Source: Pogostemon cablin (taxonomy: Eukaryota; Streptophyta; Magnoliopsida; Lamiales; Lamiaceae). Taken from it: a stretch of DNA of 64,000 nucleotides. Every line of letters begins with the position of its first letter. Positions within the stretch are counted from its first letter, which is position 1. Made by a program: the position numbers and the translations under genes. The stretch spans positions 7,356,355 to 7,420,354 of the forward strand of contig CM042970.1 of the NCBI GenBank assembly GCA_023678885.1, given 5' to 3'. The notes beneath the pieces were generated by a model, which was not told the DNA's origin, ran no database searches, and worked only from the letters and a program-made list of their open reading frames with translations. This document shows, piece after piece, positions 9,691 through 21,257 of the stretch.

Positions 9691-11226
9691 ATGAACTTAG
9701 AACTTGAAGCACTTATCAGGCTAAACAGAAAAAAGAGAAAGCAGCTAGCTACACCTATTCCTAGCTCGGAGTCGGATACTTTCTATTCGTCTGAAGAAGA
9801 AGAAGTTGATTTGGCTAAAGAGATTGAGACAGTAGAGATAGCTGACAATGCCCTGATCCCCATGCGGGACCAGTATAAGCTGAAGCATACCATGAACGCT
9901 GGATTGAATGGACCCGCAATCACTGCGGAGACTTTTGAGTTGCCTTTTGGACTGATCCGAATGGTACAGGCACAACCGTTTAGTGGTACTCCTTTGGAGA
10001 ATCCTAGTGAGCATCTGTAGTTATTTGATGAGTATCCGAGGATGCATAAGCATAGGAATGTTCCGAAGGATGCTATCAGAATGAGGCTTTTCCCATTCTC
10101 ACTAACGGGGAAAGCCAAAGAGTGGTACAACAATCTTCCTTCAGGATGTTGTACTACATGGGAACAGTTGGCAGATAAGTTCTTGAACAAGTATTTCCCT
10201 CCCTCCAAGAGTTTCAAGGTGAAGCAAAAGATTACACAATTTAGACAAGGAGGCTTGGAGAGTTTCTATGAAGCATAGGAAAGGTTCAAAGAGTTGTTGC
10301 GTTGTTGTCCACAATATTGATTTACAAAAGACACTTACTTAGGCTTCTTCTATTAAGGTCTAAGAGGTGATTCAAGAGTGTTGGTGGACGTGACATCAGG
10401 TGGATCAGTCTTCAAAAAGTCAGCAGATGAAGCAGAAGAGATCTTTGAGGAGATGACAGATAACACATATGATTGTCCTATGGAGAGATCAGAAGGAGGA
10501 GCGCTTTTAATAAAGTGGCAAAAGTAGAAGTACAAGTCAACAGCAGTGAGATGTCAGAACTTAAGAGTCAACTCAGTGAGCTGTATAAGAAGATGGATCG
10601 CATCACACTAGGAAACTGAGGAGATGAAGCTACAATTGATGAAGATGAAGATCAAATGGAGGATGCAAATTATGCTATGGGTCAGAGCTTGTAAGGGGAT
10701 TACAGGAATAGACAGAATTTCAAGCCTAGTAATCAGCAGTGGGGAAGGAATGATCAGGAAAACTACCGGCATAATCAGCAAGGGGGTTACCAAGGAAATT
10801 CCAACTTCAACAATCAGAGAAGGAATGATAATCTATCATATAGAAACCCGAGTAATGCAGTAGCACCCCCTCCAGGAATTAATCCATCCCATAAACCAAT
10901 TGAAGGAAAAGCACCCATGGATGATGAGATGATAATATTAATGAAGCAGTAAGGGGACCTTATGAAGCAACAAGGGGACCAGATGAAACAACAAGGGGAA
11001 CAGTTGAACTTGATGGTCAAGCTGATGATGTCTACCAATGAACAATCAGAAATCTGGCGAAAGAGAATGAGAAAAAAACATAAAGAGACTGATATTGCTC
11101 TTGGATAATTACATGCTGCAGTTGGGAGACTAGAGCAACAAGGTAAGTTTCCATCTCAAATGGTGACGAACCCAAAAGAACAAGTCATGGCTATCACCTT
11201 GAGGAGTGGAATGCAGTACAAGAGCT
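9691..11226 (+). pseudogene. Gag of element C (Retrotrans_gag capsid domain), Athila type
   Basis: It starts at the ATG at 9,691. An acidic segment comes first, then a capsid domain at about 10,021-10,300 with the typical blocks LFPFSLTGKAKEWYNNLPSG and KFLNKYFPPSK. A Gln/Asn-rich segment (about 10,700-10,860) follows, then a coiled-coil-like region and the block QVMAITLRSG near 11,185, which marks the gag end in this lineage. In-frame stops occur at 10,018, 10,276, 10,318 and elsewhere, and there is a shift near 10,500. The role would be virus-like particle assembly. It is not functional. Confidence 0.85.
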
Positions 11227-11790
11227 AAAAAATACCATCGGAACAAGCTGAAGTCAAAATAAAGATTGAAGTCGAACGAGCAAGATCGTGATGGTGGTGA
11301 CACGCGGCACAACTCGTGCCAAGAGCAACAGGACTCGTGCCGCCTTCTAGACAACATATCTGACGAGTCGCGCTCGTCGACAGTCAACGAAAAATATGGC
11401 ACGATAGCTGAGGATGGTCGGCACGATCCATGGAATTTCTGACATGACTCGTGTGGCAGCATGAAATCTGCCAGTTCTGAGCGGCACGACCGCCGACATG
11501 AGTCCGAGCCTGGCCGGCACGACTCGTGCCCTTCTCCGATAGAAACATCAGAATTTTTTCTCTATTCTTACGCTGCTGATCTCATCCAAAATGATTTCCA
11601 AGTGCCTGAAACTGAGGAAAAGTTGAAAGAACCTGAAGTTAAGTTGAAAAAGGGGCAAAAAACTAAGGCAGAAAGACCTGAAAGGGAAAAAGAAGATGTG
11701 TTTGATATGGATATTTGGGGGATTTCAAAGACAAAGCATCCGATCCCGTTTCCACAATAATTTTTTAAGAAAGGATTAGATGAGAAGTTT
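11227..11790 (+). other. Spacer between gag and protease with palindromic words
   Basis: The segment contains several copies and variants of GGCACGAnTCGTGCC (about 11,290-11,535), the same word found in the LTR of C and in the spacer at 15,790-16,050. A frame at 11,461-11,760 is Lys/Glu-rich and ends near the protease. It may be a linker region of the polyprotein. Confidence 0.6.
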
Positions 11791-11798
11791 CAGAAGTT

Positions 11799-12650
11799 TT
11801 GGAGATGTTCAAGAAAATTCATATAAATATTCCCTTTGCAGAAGCCTTAGAGAAGATGCCTAACTATGCAAGGTTTTTGAAGGACATCATGTCGAAGAAA
11901 ATGAGTCTAACAGGAGCTGAGACAGTCAAGCTGACAAAAAGCTACAGTTCAGTTATACAAAAGAAGCTTCCAGCGAAGCTGAAAGATCCGGTTAGCTTCA
12001 CCATATCATGTAAGATTGGACGAGGGGAATCGAAGAGAGCTCTATGTGATTTGGGGGCTAGCATTAATTTGATGCCTTATGCATTATTCAAGAAGCTTGG
12101 TTTGGGGGATGCAAAGCCGACATCAGTGGCACTCAAGCTAGCTGACAGATCCATAACATACCCTAGGGGGATGATTTAATATGTCTTGGTCAGAGTTGAG
12201 AAGTTGATATTCCCAATAGACTTCCTTGTGTTTGACATGGAAGAGGTTGATGAACATAAAGTTCCTTTGATTCTGGGAAGGCCGTTCTTAGCAACTGCAG
12301 GAGCCATGATTGATGTTAAGAAGGGTGAGATCAGATTGAGAGTCAATGATGAAGAAGTAGTCTTTTCTTTGGAGAAAGATATGAGATGGCCTTCGGAGAA
12401 AAAAGATTGCAAGAGCATTGAAGTAGTAGAGGAGATCGTTGAAGAGTGCCTGTATTTCATCTTGTCTAAGGATCCACTTGACACTTGCATAAGCGAATCG
12501 CTTACTTTTCCTACTACTGATTTTGATGATCTTGATGATATGTCTAATGAACTCGCTCTTGAATTTCTTGAAAGCTTGCTTGCATTGAATGAGAACAGGG
12601 ATTCAAAGAAGGAAGCAGCGAGAGTTGAGGAAGCCATACCTACCGCTTGA
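11799..12650 (+). pseudogene. Aspartic protease region of element C polyprotein
   Basis: One frame runs from 11,799 past a single stop (TAA, 12,177-12,179) to 12,648. The active-site block reads ALCDLGASINLMP (about 12,037-12,075), the DLGAS form common in Athila proteases. A following ILGRPFLATAGAMID block (about 12,270-12,315) is the conserved second half of the fold. The role would be polyprotein maturation. The stop splits the domain. Confidence 0.85.
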
Positions 12651-12859
12651 ACCCGAAGAAGCTATACTTAAGGAGAAGAAGAAGAAACTAAAGCCGCCGC
12701 CTGATTATCTCATGTATGCATATTTGGGGGAGAATAAAACTTTTCTTGTAATTTTATCTTTTTCCTTATCTGATAGTGAGCTTGATAGATTGTTAGTGGT
12801 CTTAAGAGAACATAAATCTGCTATTGGTTGGTCTATTGATGATCTGAAGGTTATTATCC

Positions 12860-13590
12860 ATCTATTTGCATGCATAAAATAAGATTGGAAGATGAAAGTA
12901 AAAGTTGTGTGCAGTATCAAAGGAGATTAAATCCTGCGATACAAGAGGTGGTAAGAGTAGAAGTGTTAAAGTGGTTGAAAGCTGGAATTGTATATGCGAT
13001 TAGTGATAGTCCATATGTGAGTCCTTTGCATGTAGTTGCTAAGAAAGGGGGGATGACTGTCATTAAGTCTGGTAGTGGGGAGACCCTTGCTACTAGAACC
13101 ACCACAGGTTGGCGTGTGTGTGCTGACTATTGAAAATTGAATGAGAACACATGCAAGGACCACTTTTCTTTACTCTTCATGGATCAGATGCTTGATGGGT
13201 TAGTAGGTTATGAGTTCTATTGCTTTTTAGATGGTTATTCTGGGTATAATCAGATAATGATTGAACCCGAGGATCAGGAAAAGACCGTATTCACATGCCC
13301 TTATGTCATTTTTGCTTTTAAGATGTTGCCTTTTGGTCTTTATAATGCACCTGCGACCTTTCAAAGATGTATGATGGCTATATTTGAATGGTTGATAGAA
13401 AATATCATGGAAGTTTTTATGGGTGATTTCTCTATCTTTGGATCTTCTTATGATGTTTGTTTTTCTAACCTTGCTATTTTTTTGAAGAGATGCCAGGATA
13501 CTAACCTTGTTTTGAATTGGGAGAAATATCACTTTATGGTGAAAGATGGCATTGTCTTAGGACATCATGTATCATCTTAGGGGTTGTAGG
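12860..13590 (+). pseudogene. Reverse transcriptase of element C, catalytic motif mutated
   Basis: The conserved blocks appear in order: SPYVSPLHVVAKKGG (about 13,009-13,055), GWRVCADY with a stop right after it (13,132-13,134), FCFLDGYSGYNQI-like (about 13,217-13,255), TFTCPY-like, FGLYNAPATFQRCM, and the catalytic block. That block reads VFMGDFS (13,413-13,433) instead of VFMDDFS: the first catalytic Asp is Gly (GGT at 13,422-13,424), which would abolish polymerase activity. A further stop lies at 13,578-13,580. Confidence 0.92.
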
Positions 13591-13599
13591 TTGATAGAG

Positions 13600-14215
13600 C
13601 TAAGGTGGCGGCAATTGAAAAATTACCTCTACCAATAAATGAGAAGGGAGTGCGGTCATTCCTCGGACATGCAAGATTTTACCGCAGATACATCAAAGAT
13701 TTTTCTAAATACTCTAAACCTCTTTCTCATTTATTAGAAAAAGATGTCCCTTTCAAATTTGATGATGAATGTTTAAAATCTTTTCAGGTTTTGAAGGAGG
13801 CATTGACGTCTGCCCTTATCTTATTTACTCCAAATTGGACTAAATCCTTCGTTCTTATGTGCGATGCAAGTGATGTTGCTTTGGGAGTAGTTTTGGGATA
13901 GATGTGAGAGAACAGGTTTCGAGCCATCTACTCTGCGAGCAAGATATTTGATGCAGCTCAAAAGAACTACGCAGTGACTGAAAAGGAATTTTTAGCTGTG
14001 GTGTATGCTTTTGATAAGTTTAGCACGTATCTAGTGGGGATGAAAATTGTAATGTATACGGATCGTTCTGCGATCCGATATCTGATGGAGAAGAAGGATG
14101 TCAAGCCCAGGATTATCAGATGGATCCTACTGCTGCAAGAATTTGACATGGAGATAAGAGACAAGAAGGAGAGTGAAAATGTGGTGGCTGATCATCTCTC
14201 TAGATTGGAGATAAT
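13600..14215 (+). pseudogene. RNase H and connection region of element C
   Basis: Typical Gypsy blocks are present: RSFLGHARFYRRYIKDFSK (about 13,651-13,710), FVLMCDASDVALGVVLG (about 13,850-13,900), YAVTEKEFLAVVYAFDKF (about 13,967-14,020) and DHLSRLE (about 14,188-14,208). Stops at about 13,899 and 13,905 break the frame just after the first catalytic Asp. The role would be degrading the RNA of the RNA/DNA hybrid. Confidence 0.88.
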
Positions 14216-15597
14216 GGAGCATTGTGAAAATGAGAAAGAGATCATCAAATATTTGTTCCCGGATGAAGAGATTCTAGAGGTGGAGCTTCACCAGGCATAT
14301 GCTTTAGCTACAAAACCTAAGGCTCCTTGGTATGATGATTATGTCAACTATCTTGCAAGTGGGACTAAGCCATATAATTTGAGTCGGCATCAGCATTTGA
14401 AGTTCATGAGAGATGTGAAGAAACTTATTTGGGATGAGCCGTTCCTCTATAAAATATGCGCAGACTCTATCATCCGGCAGTGTCTGCCGGAAGAGGAATG
14501 GAAAAGTGTGCAACTATTGTCATGCACAACCAACTAGAGGGCATTTCAGTGCCGAGAAGACAGCTGCAAATGTGTTACAATCAGGTTTGTTTTGGCCATC
14601 CCATTTCAAATCTTGTACTTCATATGTTGCAAGTTGTGATAGGTGTCAAAGGGTTGGAAGCATCTCTAGGAGAAATGAAATACCTCTGCGGAATAGTTAT
14701 GTGGTAGAGATTTTTTATGTATGGGGGATAGACTTTATGGGTCCCTTTCCCTCATCCAATGGATATCTCTATATAGTTTTGGCTGTGGATTATGTGTCCA
14801 AGTGGGTGGAAGCAATTTCAACCAAGACGAATGATGCCAGGATTGTGCAATCATTTTTGAAGAAGCATATCTTTTCGCGATTTGGAGTACCTAGAGTACT
14901 AGTTAGCGATGGGGAAACCCATTTTGTTAACAAGCTCATGGAGAAGGTCTTGAAGGATTATCATGTTTGGCATAGGGTGGCAACTCTCTATCACCCACAG
15001 TCTAATGGGTAAGCTGAGGTCTCCAATCTCCAGATTAAGCAGGTTTTGGAGAAAGTGAATGTGAGTAGGAAGGATTGGGCTATGAAGCTAGATGATGCAT
15101 TGTGGGCGTTCAAACTGCTTACAAGATTGTCTTAGAGATGTCTCCGTTCCAAATTGTCTATGAAAAGTCATGTCACCCTCCTGTGGAGATTGAACATAAG
15201 GCATTTTGTGCGGTGAGAAAGCTGAATTTGGATATGCAAAAAGCGGGTGGCCTGCGGATGGCTCAGATGAACAGACTTGAAGAGTTTAGAAATAGAGCAT
15301 ATGAGAACTCATAAATCAGCAAGGAAAGAGTAAAGAAGTGGCATGATGAAAAGATTCGTTTTAAGGAATTCTGTGAGAGGATGAAGTCTTGTTATTCAAT
15401 TCTAGATTTAAACTTTTTCCTGGAAAGTTAAAGTCTAAGTGGATGGGGCCATTCATGATACATAAAGCTTGTGGTGGAGGTATATATGAACTGTTGGATA
15501 AGGATGGAAATAGTTTCGTGGCTAATGGGCATCAGATGAAGCATTATAGGTCGCCACGGGATAAGGAAGTCCTTTTCGTTGATCACCTCCATTAAGC
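14216..15597 (+). pseudogene. Integrase of element C
   Basis: A zinc-binding HHCC region lies at about 14,500-14,660 (ending CDRCQRVG), reached through a frameshift near 14,480. The catalytic core shows the first Asp in WGIDFMGPF (about 14,724-14,750) and the second in VLVSDGETHF (about 14,900-14,930). The third residue, Glu, lies in AEVSN just after an in-frame stop (TAA at 15,010-15,012, normally a Gln codon). The C-terminal block LFPGKLKSKWMGPF (about 15,415-15,455) precedes the true stop near 15,593. The role would be inserting the cDNA into chromosomes. Confidence 0.88.
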
Positions 15598-16867
15598 TAT
15601 TTTTCGTCGAGCTCTAAGACGTTAAACATGAGCATCTGTCATGACTCTTGACATTAAACATGAGCGCTTGTTGGGGGCTTACCCTTCTGTTTTACTGCTT
15701 TAATTGTTTATTTGGTGTAGAAGATTTTATTAGGTGCTTCTGCATCTATGGTATTCACTTTTTGCAACTTAAAAAATGCACAAGTTTACGTTGCAAGGCT
15801 GTACGACTCGTGCCACAAGTTGGCACGTGCCGTGCCAAGGCTGATGGGCAGAAAGGGCTGGGCGTGCCGCCTAGTATGAACGCAGGATTACGGCACAACT
15901 AGAAGGAATGTGAGGCACGACCATCGAGAGACAACGAGCACGAGTCGTGCCAGGTGGAGCAAAATGCGCAAATCTGCCGACAGGTAAGGTGGCACGAGTC
16001 ATGCCATATGCGGTACGAGTCCTGCCGAAGTCGTGCCAGGCCCAGGCCAGTTTTAAATTTGAATTTTTGAACAGTTTGTTCATATTCTCCATTGCTGCAC
16101 GCATACGGGTCGTTCCTCTTCGGATTTTTTGTCAATTTTCTATCCAAAAATCACCACTCCACTCCACCATTTCACTTTCCATATACTTTAAACACTTTTT
16201 ACACTTGTATTAAGCATTTGAGAGTGAGAAATTAAGGTTCTTGGACCAAAATTGGGGAAAAATTTTTAGGTTGCAAAATTTTCGTTTTTTCTCCAATAAG
16301 GTACGATTTCTTCATCCTTTTGCTCTAAAATTCAAGTATGTTCTTATTGGAAGCATGGGTAAGATGATTCAAGTTGAAATTTTGAATTTTGACTTGAATT
16401 TTCTTTGAGGCATTGTCGAACACTTGATGTACATACTGTTTTACTCAAGAATTCAAAACTGCAAGCTTGATTGGTGGTTTGGTGCTGATTAGTTAATACC
16501 CTTAGAACCTTAATTGTTGGTATTTGATATTTGTTGAGGGTTGAAACTAGTACAAACATGTTAGAATTTTATTTTGTGATTTTTACTTGAAAAAGCATGT
16601 TGTTTTTATATGGAAATTGACATGTTGGGCTTGATTTGCATAATTTCTTGTTCCTAGTAGTTTAGAAACGTGAATAGTACTTTATTATATTATTCATTGT
16701 TTGATTTGGCATGGTTTAATTAGGAATTAGGAATATATGTGTCATGTTGATTTCATGTGGTGATTGTATATTCATACTTAGTTTAAATTTGAGTCAAGTG
16801 TAGATGCATAATTTTTGTTTTTGGAATTATTGCATGCATCTTACTTGTAATTTTTGTAGGATATAAA
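15598..16867 (+). other. Non-coding spacer downstream of integrase in element C
   Basis: No supported gene. At about 15,795-16,050 there is another cluster of the GGCACGA/TCGTGCC word family, for example TACGACTCGTGCCA and GAGTCGTGCCAGG. The rest is AT-rich leader to the 3' ORF. Short ORFs here are on both strands and show no family resemblance. Confidence 0.6.
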
Positions 16868-18318
16868 ATGGGTGATGAATGGACGGATGAGCAAAAGCAA
16901 AATGAGATAGCTCGAACTAGAAGGAACAGAACTTCTCCTCACCACCATGGGATTTATTATCCTGGTTGGAACTAAAATATTGTGGAGTACAGCCATTTGG
17001 AGCGGCGTATAGTGCGTATGCGCTATCACGACGAGGAAACCATGATCAGGATTGGCATTAAGAATAATGTGGATACCCTTTTCGAGAGGGTGGGCATATT
17101 GGAGTTCATGAATGCCCGAAGGCACACCACGTATGCATTGACTATAGAGTTTTTCATGTCATACAATGTCTATCGGGAGGAGCATGACAGGCTTCCTAGT
17201 GGATGCACTTTTATATTGAGAGTAAGGAAAGAGATTATGACAAGAAAAGAGCTGAACATGGGATTTTGATCTCCTTATGATGCTAGTGATGAGAAAAGTG
17301 TTGCATTTGACAAGGATGCTTTCTGGAAGAGGATCACAGGGAAGAATGAAGCTTTTATACCTAGGCAATCTAAGTCTACCTGCATTGTTAGCCCTGTTCT
17401 CAGGTACATCAAGAGGGTTTTATCATACACCATCTTTGACAGGCATGAAGAGGGACAAGTCAGATTAGAGGAGCTTTATGTACTTTGGTGCATGTGCGAG
17501 GAGAGATATTTTGACTTGGCTACATTGATTATAGAGCAGCTTCTTTATTTTGTGAAAGAAGAGACTCGGTCTGTGATGATAGGTGGTATTATCACCCAAA
17601 TAGCCGAGATCAAAGGAGTGCGCATTGATGGGATGAAGCTAGTTGGTAAGAAAGTGCCTAACATTGATGTGAAAGCTCTGAAGCATGCATGCTTCTTGAA
17701 GGAGGAAGATGGTCAGCTTTGCTATGAGCATGACAACCGTTCGATACCACTCCCCTGTGAGCAGTTGACTACATTGACTTTGAAGATAACTTCACTCTCA
17801 AGTCTTATTTGCACACTCATGTCTCAAGTGTCTTTTCTAAAAAGGGAGATTGGAATAAGATTATCAGGGAGTACAATGAACGGGCAGCAAATCCATAAGT
17901 TCAGATTGATGCTGATTATGCTGATGCTGGTGGTGATGAGGATGAGGTAATGCTTACTGACGAGGACACGCCGGAGCTTTTTGAGGCATATGACTCACAG
18001 CATCCTGCTAGTGGGTACTATCAGGGCGGTCCATCCAGATTAGCACTGGATCCATTTGCACTGGGGACATCTACAGCTCCATCTGGAGCCGAGTGTGGAG
18101 GACCAAACACTTCAGCTGGTCCTGTACCCCTGGGCTATCATTCTTATTATATTCCAGGTGTGAAGGATCCATGGGGAGAGATGTATAGGTACATCAACGA
18201 TCAGTTTGACTCCGTTAGACGTTCGAACGACCATCAGTTTCGAATGTTGTTCCAGGAGATAAGGCATTCTCGAAGGGAGACACAAAGAGAGATACAAAGC
18301 TTGAGAAATGAAGTTTGA
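16868..18318 (+). pseudogene. Athila-type 3' ORF (ATHILA ORF-1 family-like, putative envelope-like position)
   Basis: It starts at the ATG at 16,868. The same frame continues through stops at 16,973 and 17,267 to 17,948. Near 17,780 the coding signal changes frame and runs to 18,318. Recognisable features are an RMRYHDEETM...GI...LFERVGILEFM segment followed by YALTIEFFMSY, a pattern I associate with the Athila ORF-1 protein family, and an acidic, then Gly/Pro-rich tail ending in a coiled-coil-like EIRHSRRETQREIQSLR. The position between integrase and the 3' LTR is that of the envelope-like gene in Athila elements. No clear signal peptide or membrane segment is seen, so an envelope role is not supported here. 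Confidence 0.7.
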
Positions 18319-19840
18319 GAGCGCCAAGAGAGACGTGACTGATGGAGGATATAGCCCCTGTTTTAAACAGCCATGTCTGTCGAGGTTGTGTCATTCTATC
18401 TCTTCACCTTGTTTCTATTTCTGTTTAGGCTTTGAGTGGAGTGATAGTTTGATAGGGTTGTTTTTGATGTATTTGTTTTTTCTATGTATCATTCTTATCT
18501 TGATTTGTATTGTTGGATATTTGTGGGGGATATTATGTTGAGTTTATTGTCTGGTAGTTGAGGTACTTATGTTTGGGTTTCTGGTTGTGTGCTTATTATG
18601 ATCTTATTTGTTAGATTTTTGCCAGAAATTCATATGCTCTTGAAATTGATGAAGGAAGTGTACTTAAGTTATATTATGATATGAAATTCTATGTGTACTT
18701 GTGAGATATTGCTGACCATGAAGAGTGCTCTGTTACTTGATAACCCATGCAAGATTTTGAGCCTATTATCATGTACATAAACACATGATATTCCTTTTTG
18801 GTGAGTATCATTCTTGTGTGTGTATTCTAGAATTTGCCTCTTGTCTTACTTAAGACCATATGTTATGTTAAATAATGGGAGATAATTTTAGGCCATCTTT
18901 GATTTTTACGAGTCACTTTGCCAAATAATTTTCTACCAAATAATTTTATATCTTTAGTAAGCCCTTTTGAGCCTAAAAGCCTTATTTCTTTGGCAACCTA
19001 CAAAGATAGCTACTTTGATATCCTATTTGAGCGTTAAATTCCTATAAGTGGATAATTGAATGTTGTCAAAGTGTGTGAATTGATTTTCATGGAGTTTGGA
19101 AGGAATAAAATAGTTGGAGCTGTACAAGTGATTATGAGCTAAAAAGTATGAGCTGAAAAATAAATTGCTTAAGAGTAATGCCTGAAATTGGTACACCGAG
19201 ATGTTAAAGGTAGTGCACGAAACTGGTACCTCGAGAAAAGAAAAAGAAAAGAAAGGAAGAAAAAGAATGTTGTGCTTGAAGGAAAAGAGAGAAAAGGAAA
19301 TTAGAAGAGCATGAAGCTGGATAGCCTTGAAGTGTAAAAATCTGCAGTACAAAAGATCTCCGATTTTAATTCTCTTCTAATTGAGTTAATTTTTCCATAT
19401 ATTTTCTACCCTTACCTAAGAGCCAACATTACATCCTATTAAAAGTCCTTTTTAATCCCGTTGTCGAGTCATACTTTTAAGTGGTGGAGAGTTTGAGACA
19501 TTTGGCAAACTTATGGTTACACATGCACTTGAATTGAATTTGAACGTAAGCACAATACCCATTAGTTTACCTCTTTTACACTTGAGTGCGAGTGATACAT
19601 TTCCCATGAGAATAAGTTGATGGAGCATTTTAATTAGTAGTAATTGTCTTAACTTGTATGCTATGAATGAATTATTGCATGTGATGAGAGTGCATGATCG
19701 GAGTTAATGACAATTGTATGTTGAATGGCCTAGTTGTCATATCCTTTGTTTTCCCTTAGATTTACACACTATCTTTCTTCTTCTTTGTCTTTTTCGTTGT
19801 TCGGGGACGAACAAAATCTTAAGTTTGGGGGTTTGATTAC
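18319..19840 (+). other. 3' untranslated internal region of element C with polypurine tract
   Basis: No convincing ORF. It is T-rich at first, then A/G-rich around 19,230-19,310. It ends with AAGTTTGGGGGTTTGATTAC (19,821-19,840), the polypurine tract next to the 3' LTR start TGTGAAAATCTGCG. Confidence 0.75.
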
Positions 19841-20092
19841 TGTGAAAATCTGCGTGTTTTAGGATCCGATTTAGCACTGTTTTGAGGTATTTATATCCGT
19901 ATTTGAGCATCTTATGGTCAAATTGCATATATTTGTGTTACAGATGCATGTGAGGTGTTATTTTGTGTTTTTAGGTGGAAAACGAGGTAAAAAGAGCAAA
20001 AACAGAAGTTGAGAGCGAAGTAGGGAAGAAAAAGAGTCGGCACGACTTGTGCCGGCCAGCAAGAAGCACTCGTGCCACCAAAATGTTCCAGG
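19841..20092 (+). repeat. 3' LTR of element C, piece 1
   Basis: This follows the first 252 bp of the 5' LTR. It ends in CCAGG, the target duplication of inserted solo LTR F; CCAGG recurs at 25,894-25,898. Confidence 0.9.
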
Positions 20093-20779
20093 TGACGAGT
20101 GTGTAAATTCATGTGTTTCGAGCCTGGATTCGTGTACTTATGGAATGTCAGATGGTTGTAATTCGATATGAATCGATATACATGGTGGAAAGTCACGAAT
20201 CAGGTGTCTACAAGGTTATGTGAGTTGATTTCCGAAGGAAAACAAGTTGGATGTGATCGAATCCGGAAAAAGGGAGATTCAGAGGAGGATTCGACCAAGC
20301 AGACGCTGGATTCGACCAAGAAGGAAGGTTCGACCAGTACCTGTGGTCGAACCGTTGGAGAAGAAGTGTCGTTCGACCGTGATCGTGCCATTCAACCAAG
20401 CCATTTAGTCGAACCGTGGTCGAACTAGAAGCCTAAAGAGACGCACCTGCAGTTCGACCAGAAAGTTTGTGATTCGACCAGGATCCAAGATCTACAACTG
20501 ATGTACAGGTCGATTCGACCAGGAGTTCGACCAGCTCAGAAGGATTCGACCTGGCCCCTTAGTCAAACTGACATGCGAAATCTTACCATATTAGTATTTT
20601 TATACCTTTAATGCGTGTGTTCGCTCAAGAAGCCCATCCAAGGCCCGTAAGGAGAGTTTACAAGTATAAAAGAAGAGCTTTCGCATGAGAGAATGATCAT
20701 TCATCATCCATCCACCACCGAAACCCTACCATCATCTCAAGGAGTCGTGAAGAGAGGTTCATCTAGCAACAAGTCTAAG

Positions 20780-21257
20780 TTTAACGTCTTCAAGCCGGAC
20801 GATATTTTGAAGCTCATGGTTGTCTAGAATAATCCTTTGGCACTTGCATAAGTTTCTTCTTGAAATAGTGTTTTGTGCTCTCCCGTTCAACCACTAGAAC
20901 GTTCCTTTCTTGTTGAATAATTCAAGCAATTATTCTCCAAAGGCGTTTTTCACAAGGAGTGGCCCTTTCCACTTGTTCCACTTTTTCCATGGGGCTTTAT
21001 ATGCATTTTGAACTTCAACTACATCCCCCGGTAAGAATTCGGGCATTGAGAAGTGTTGCACTCTTGCAACCTTTTTCCTACAATCACCAAACAAATTTTT
21101 ATCAATAAAATCATGGAAATTCTTAAGAGAATTTAAAATTTCAATAGAATGAGAATGTTTTGGCTTGTGGGGAGTAGAATCCATGATCTTAGTTTCCGGA
21201 GGCTTCTTTTCTTCCATAATGGCGTGAATCTCTTCTTGATTTCGAATGACTTTCTCT
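20780..21257 (-). pseudogene. Family D ORF, C-terminal part (element D')
   Basis: The - strand frame (21,217-20,930 and slightly beyond) matches element D at 30,440-30,860. It includes the blocks FHDFIDKNLFGDCRKKVAR, FLPGDVVEVQNAYKAPWKKW and NKWKGPLLVKNAFGE. The LPGDVV...W.GP pattern recalls the C-terminal segment of Gypsy integrases (FPGK...W.GPF), but the resemblance is weak. The upstream half is beyond solo LTR J. Confidence 0.65.
21253..21257. repeat. Target-site duplication of solo LTR J (left)
   Basis: TCTCT is repeated exactly at 22,460-22,464. Removing 21,258-22,464 restores GACTTTCTCTACCATCTC, as in element D. Confidence 0.9.

Noticed and set aside
16868..18318. Envelope glycoprotein in element C
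   Set aside because: The position fits the envelope-like ORF of Athila elements, but no signal peptide, membrane segment or cleavage site is seen. I call it only an Athila-type 3' ORF.
19023..19352. 109-aa - strand ORF
   Set aside because: It arises from an A/G-rich 3' non-coding stretch of element C; low-complexity composition and no homologous feature.
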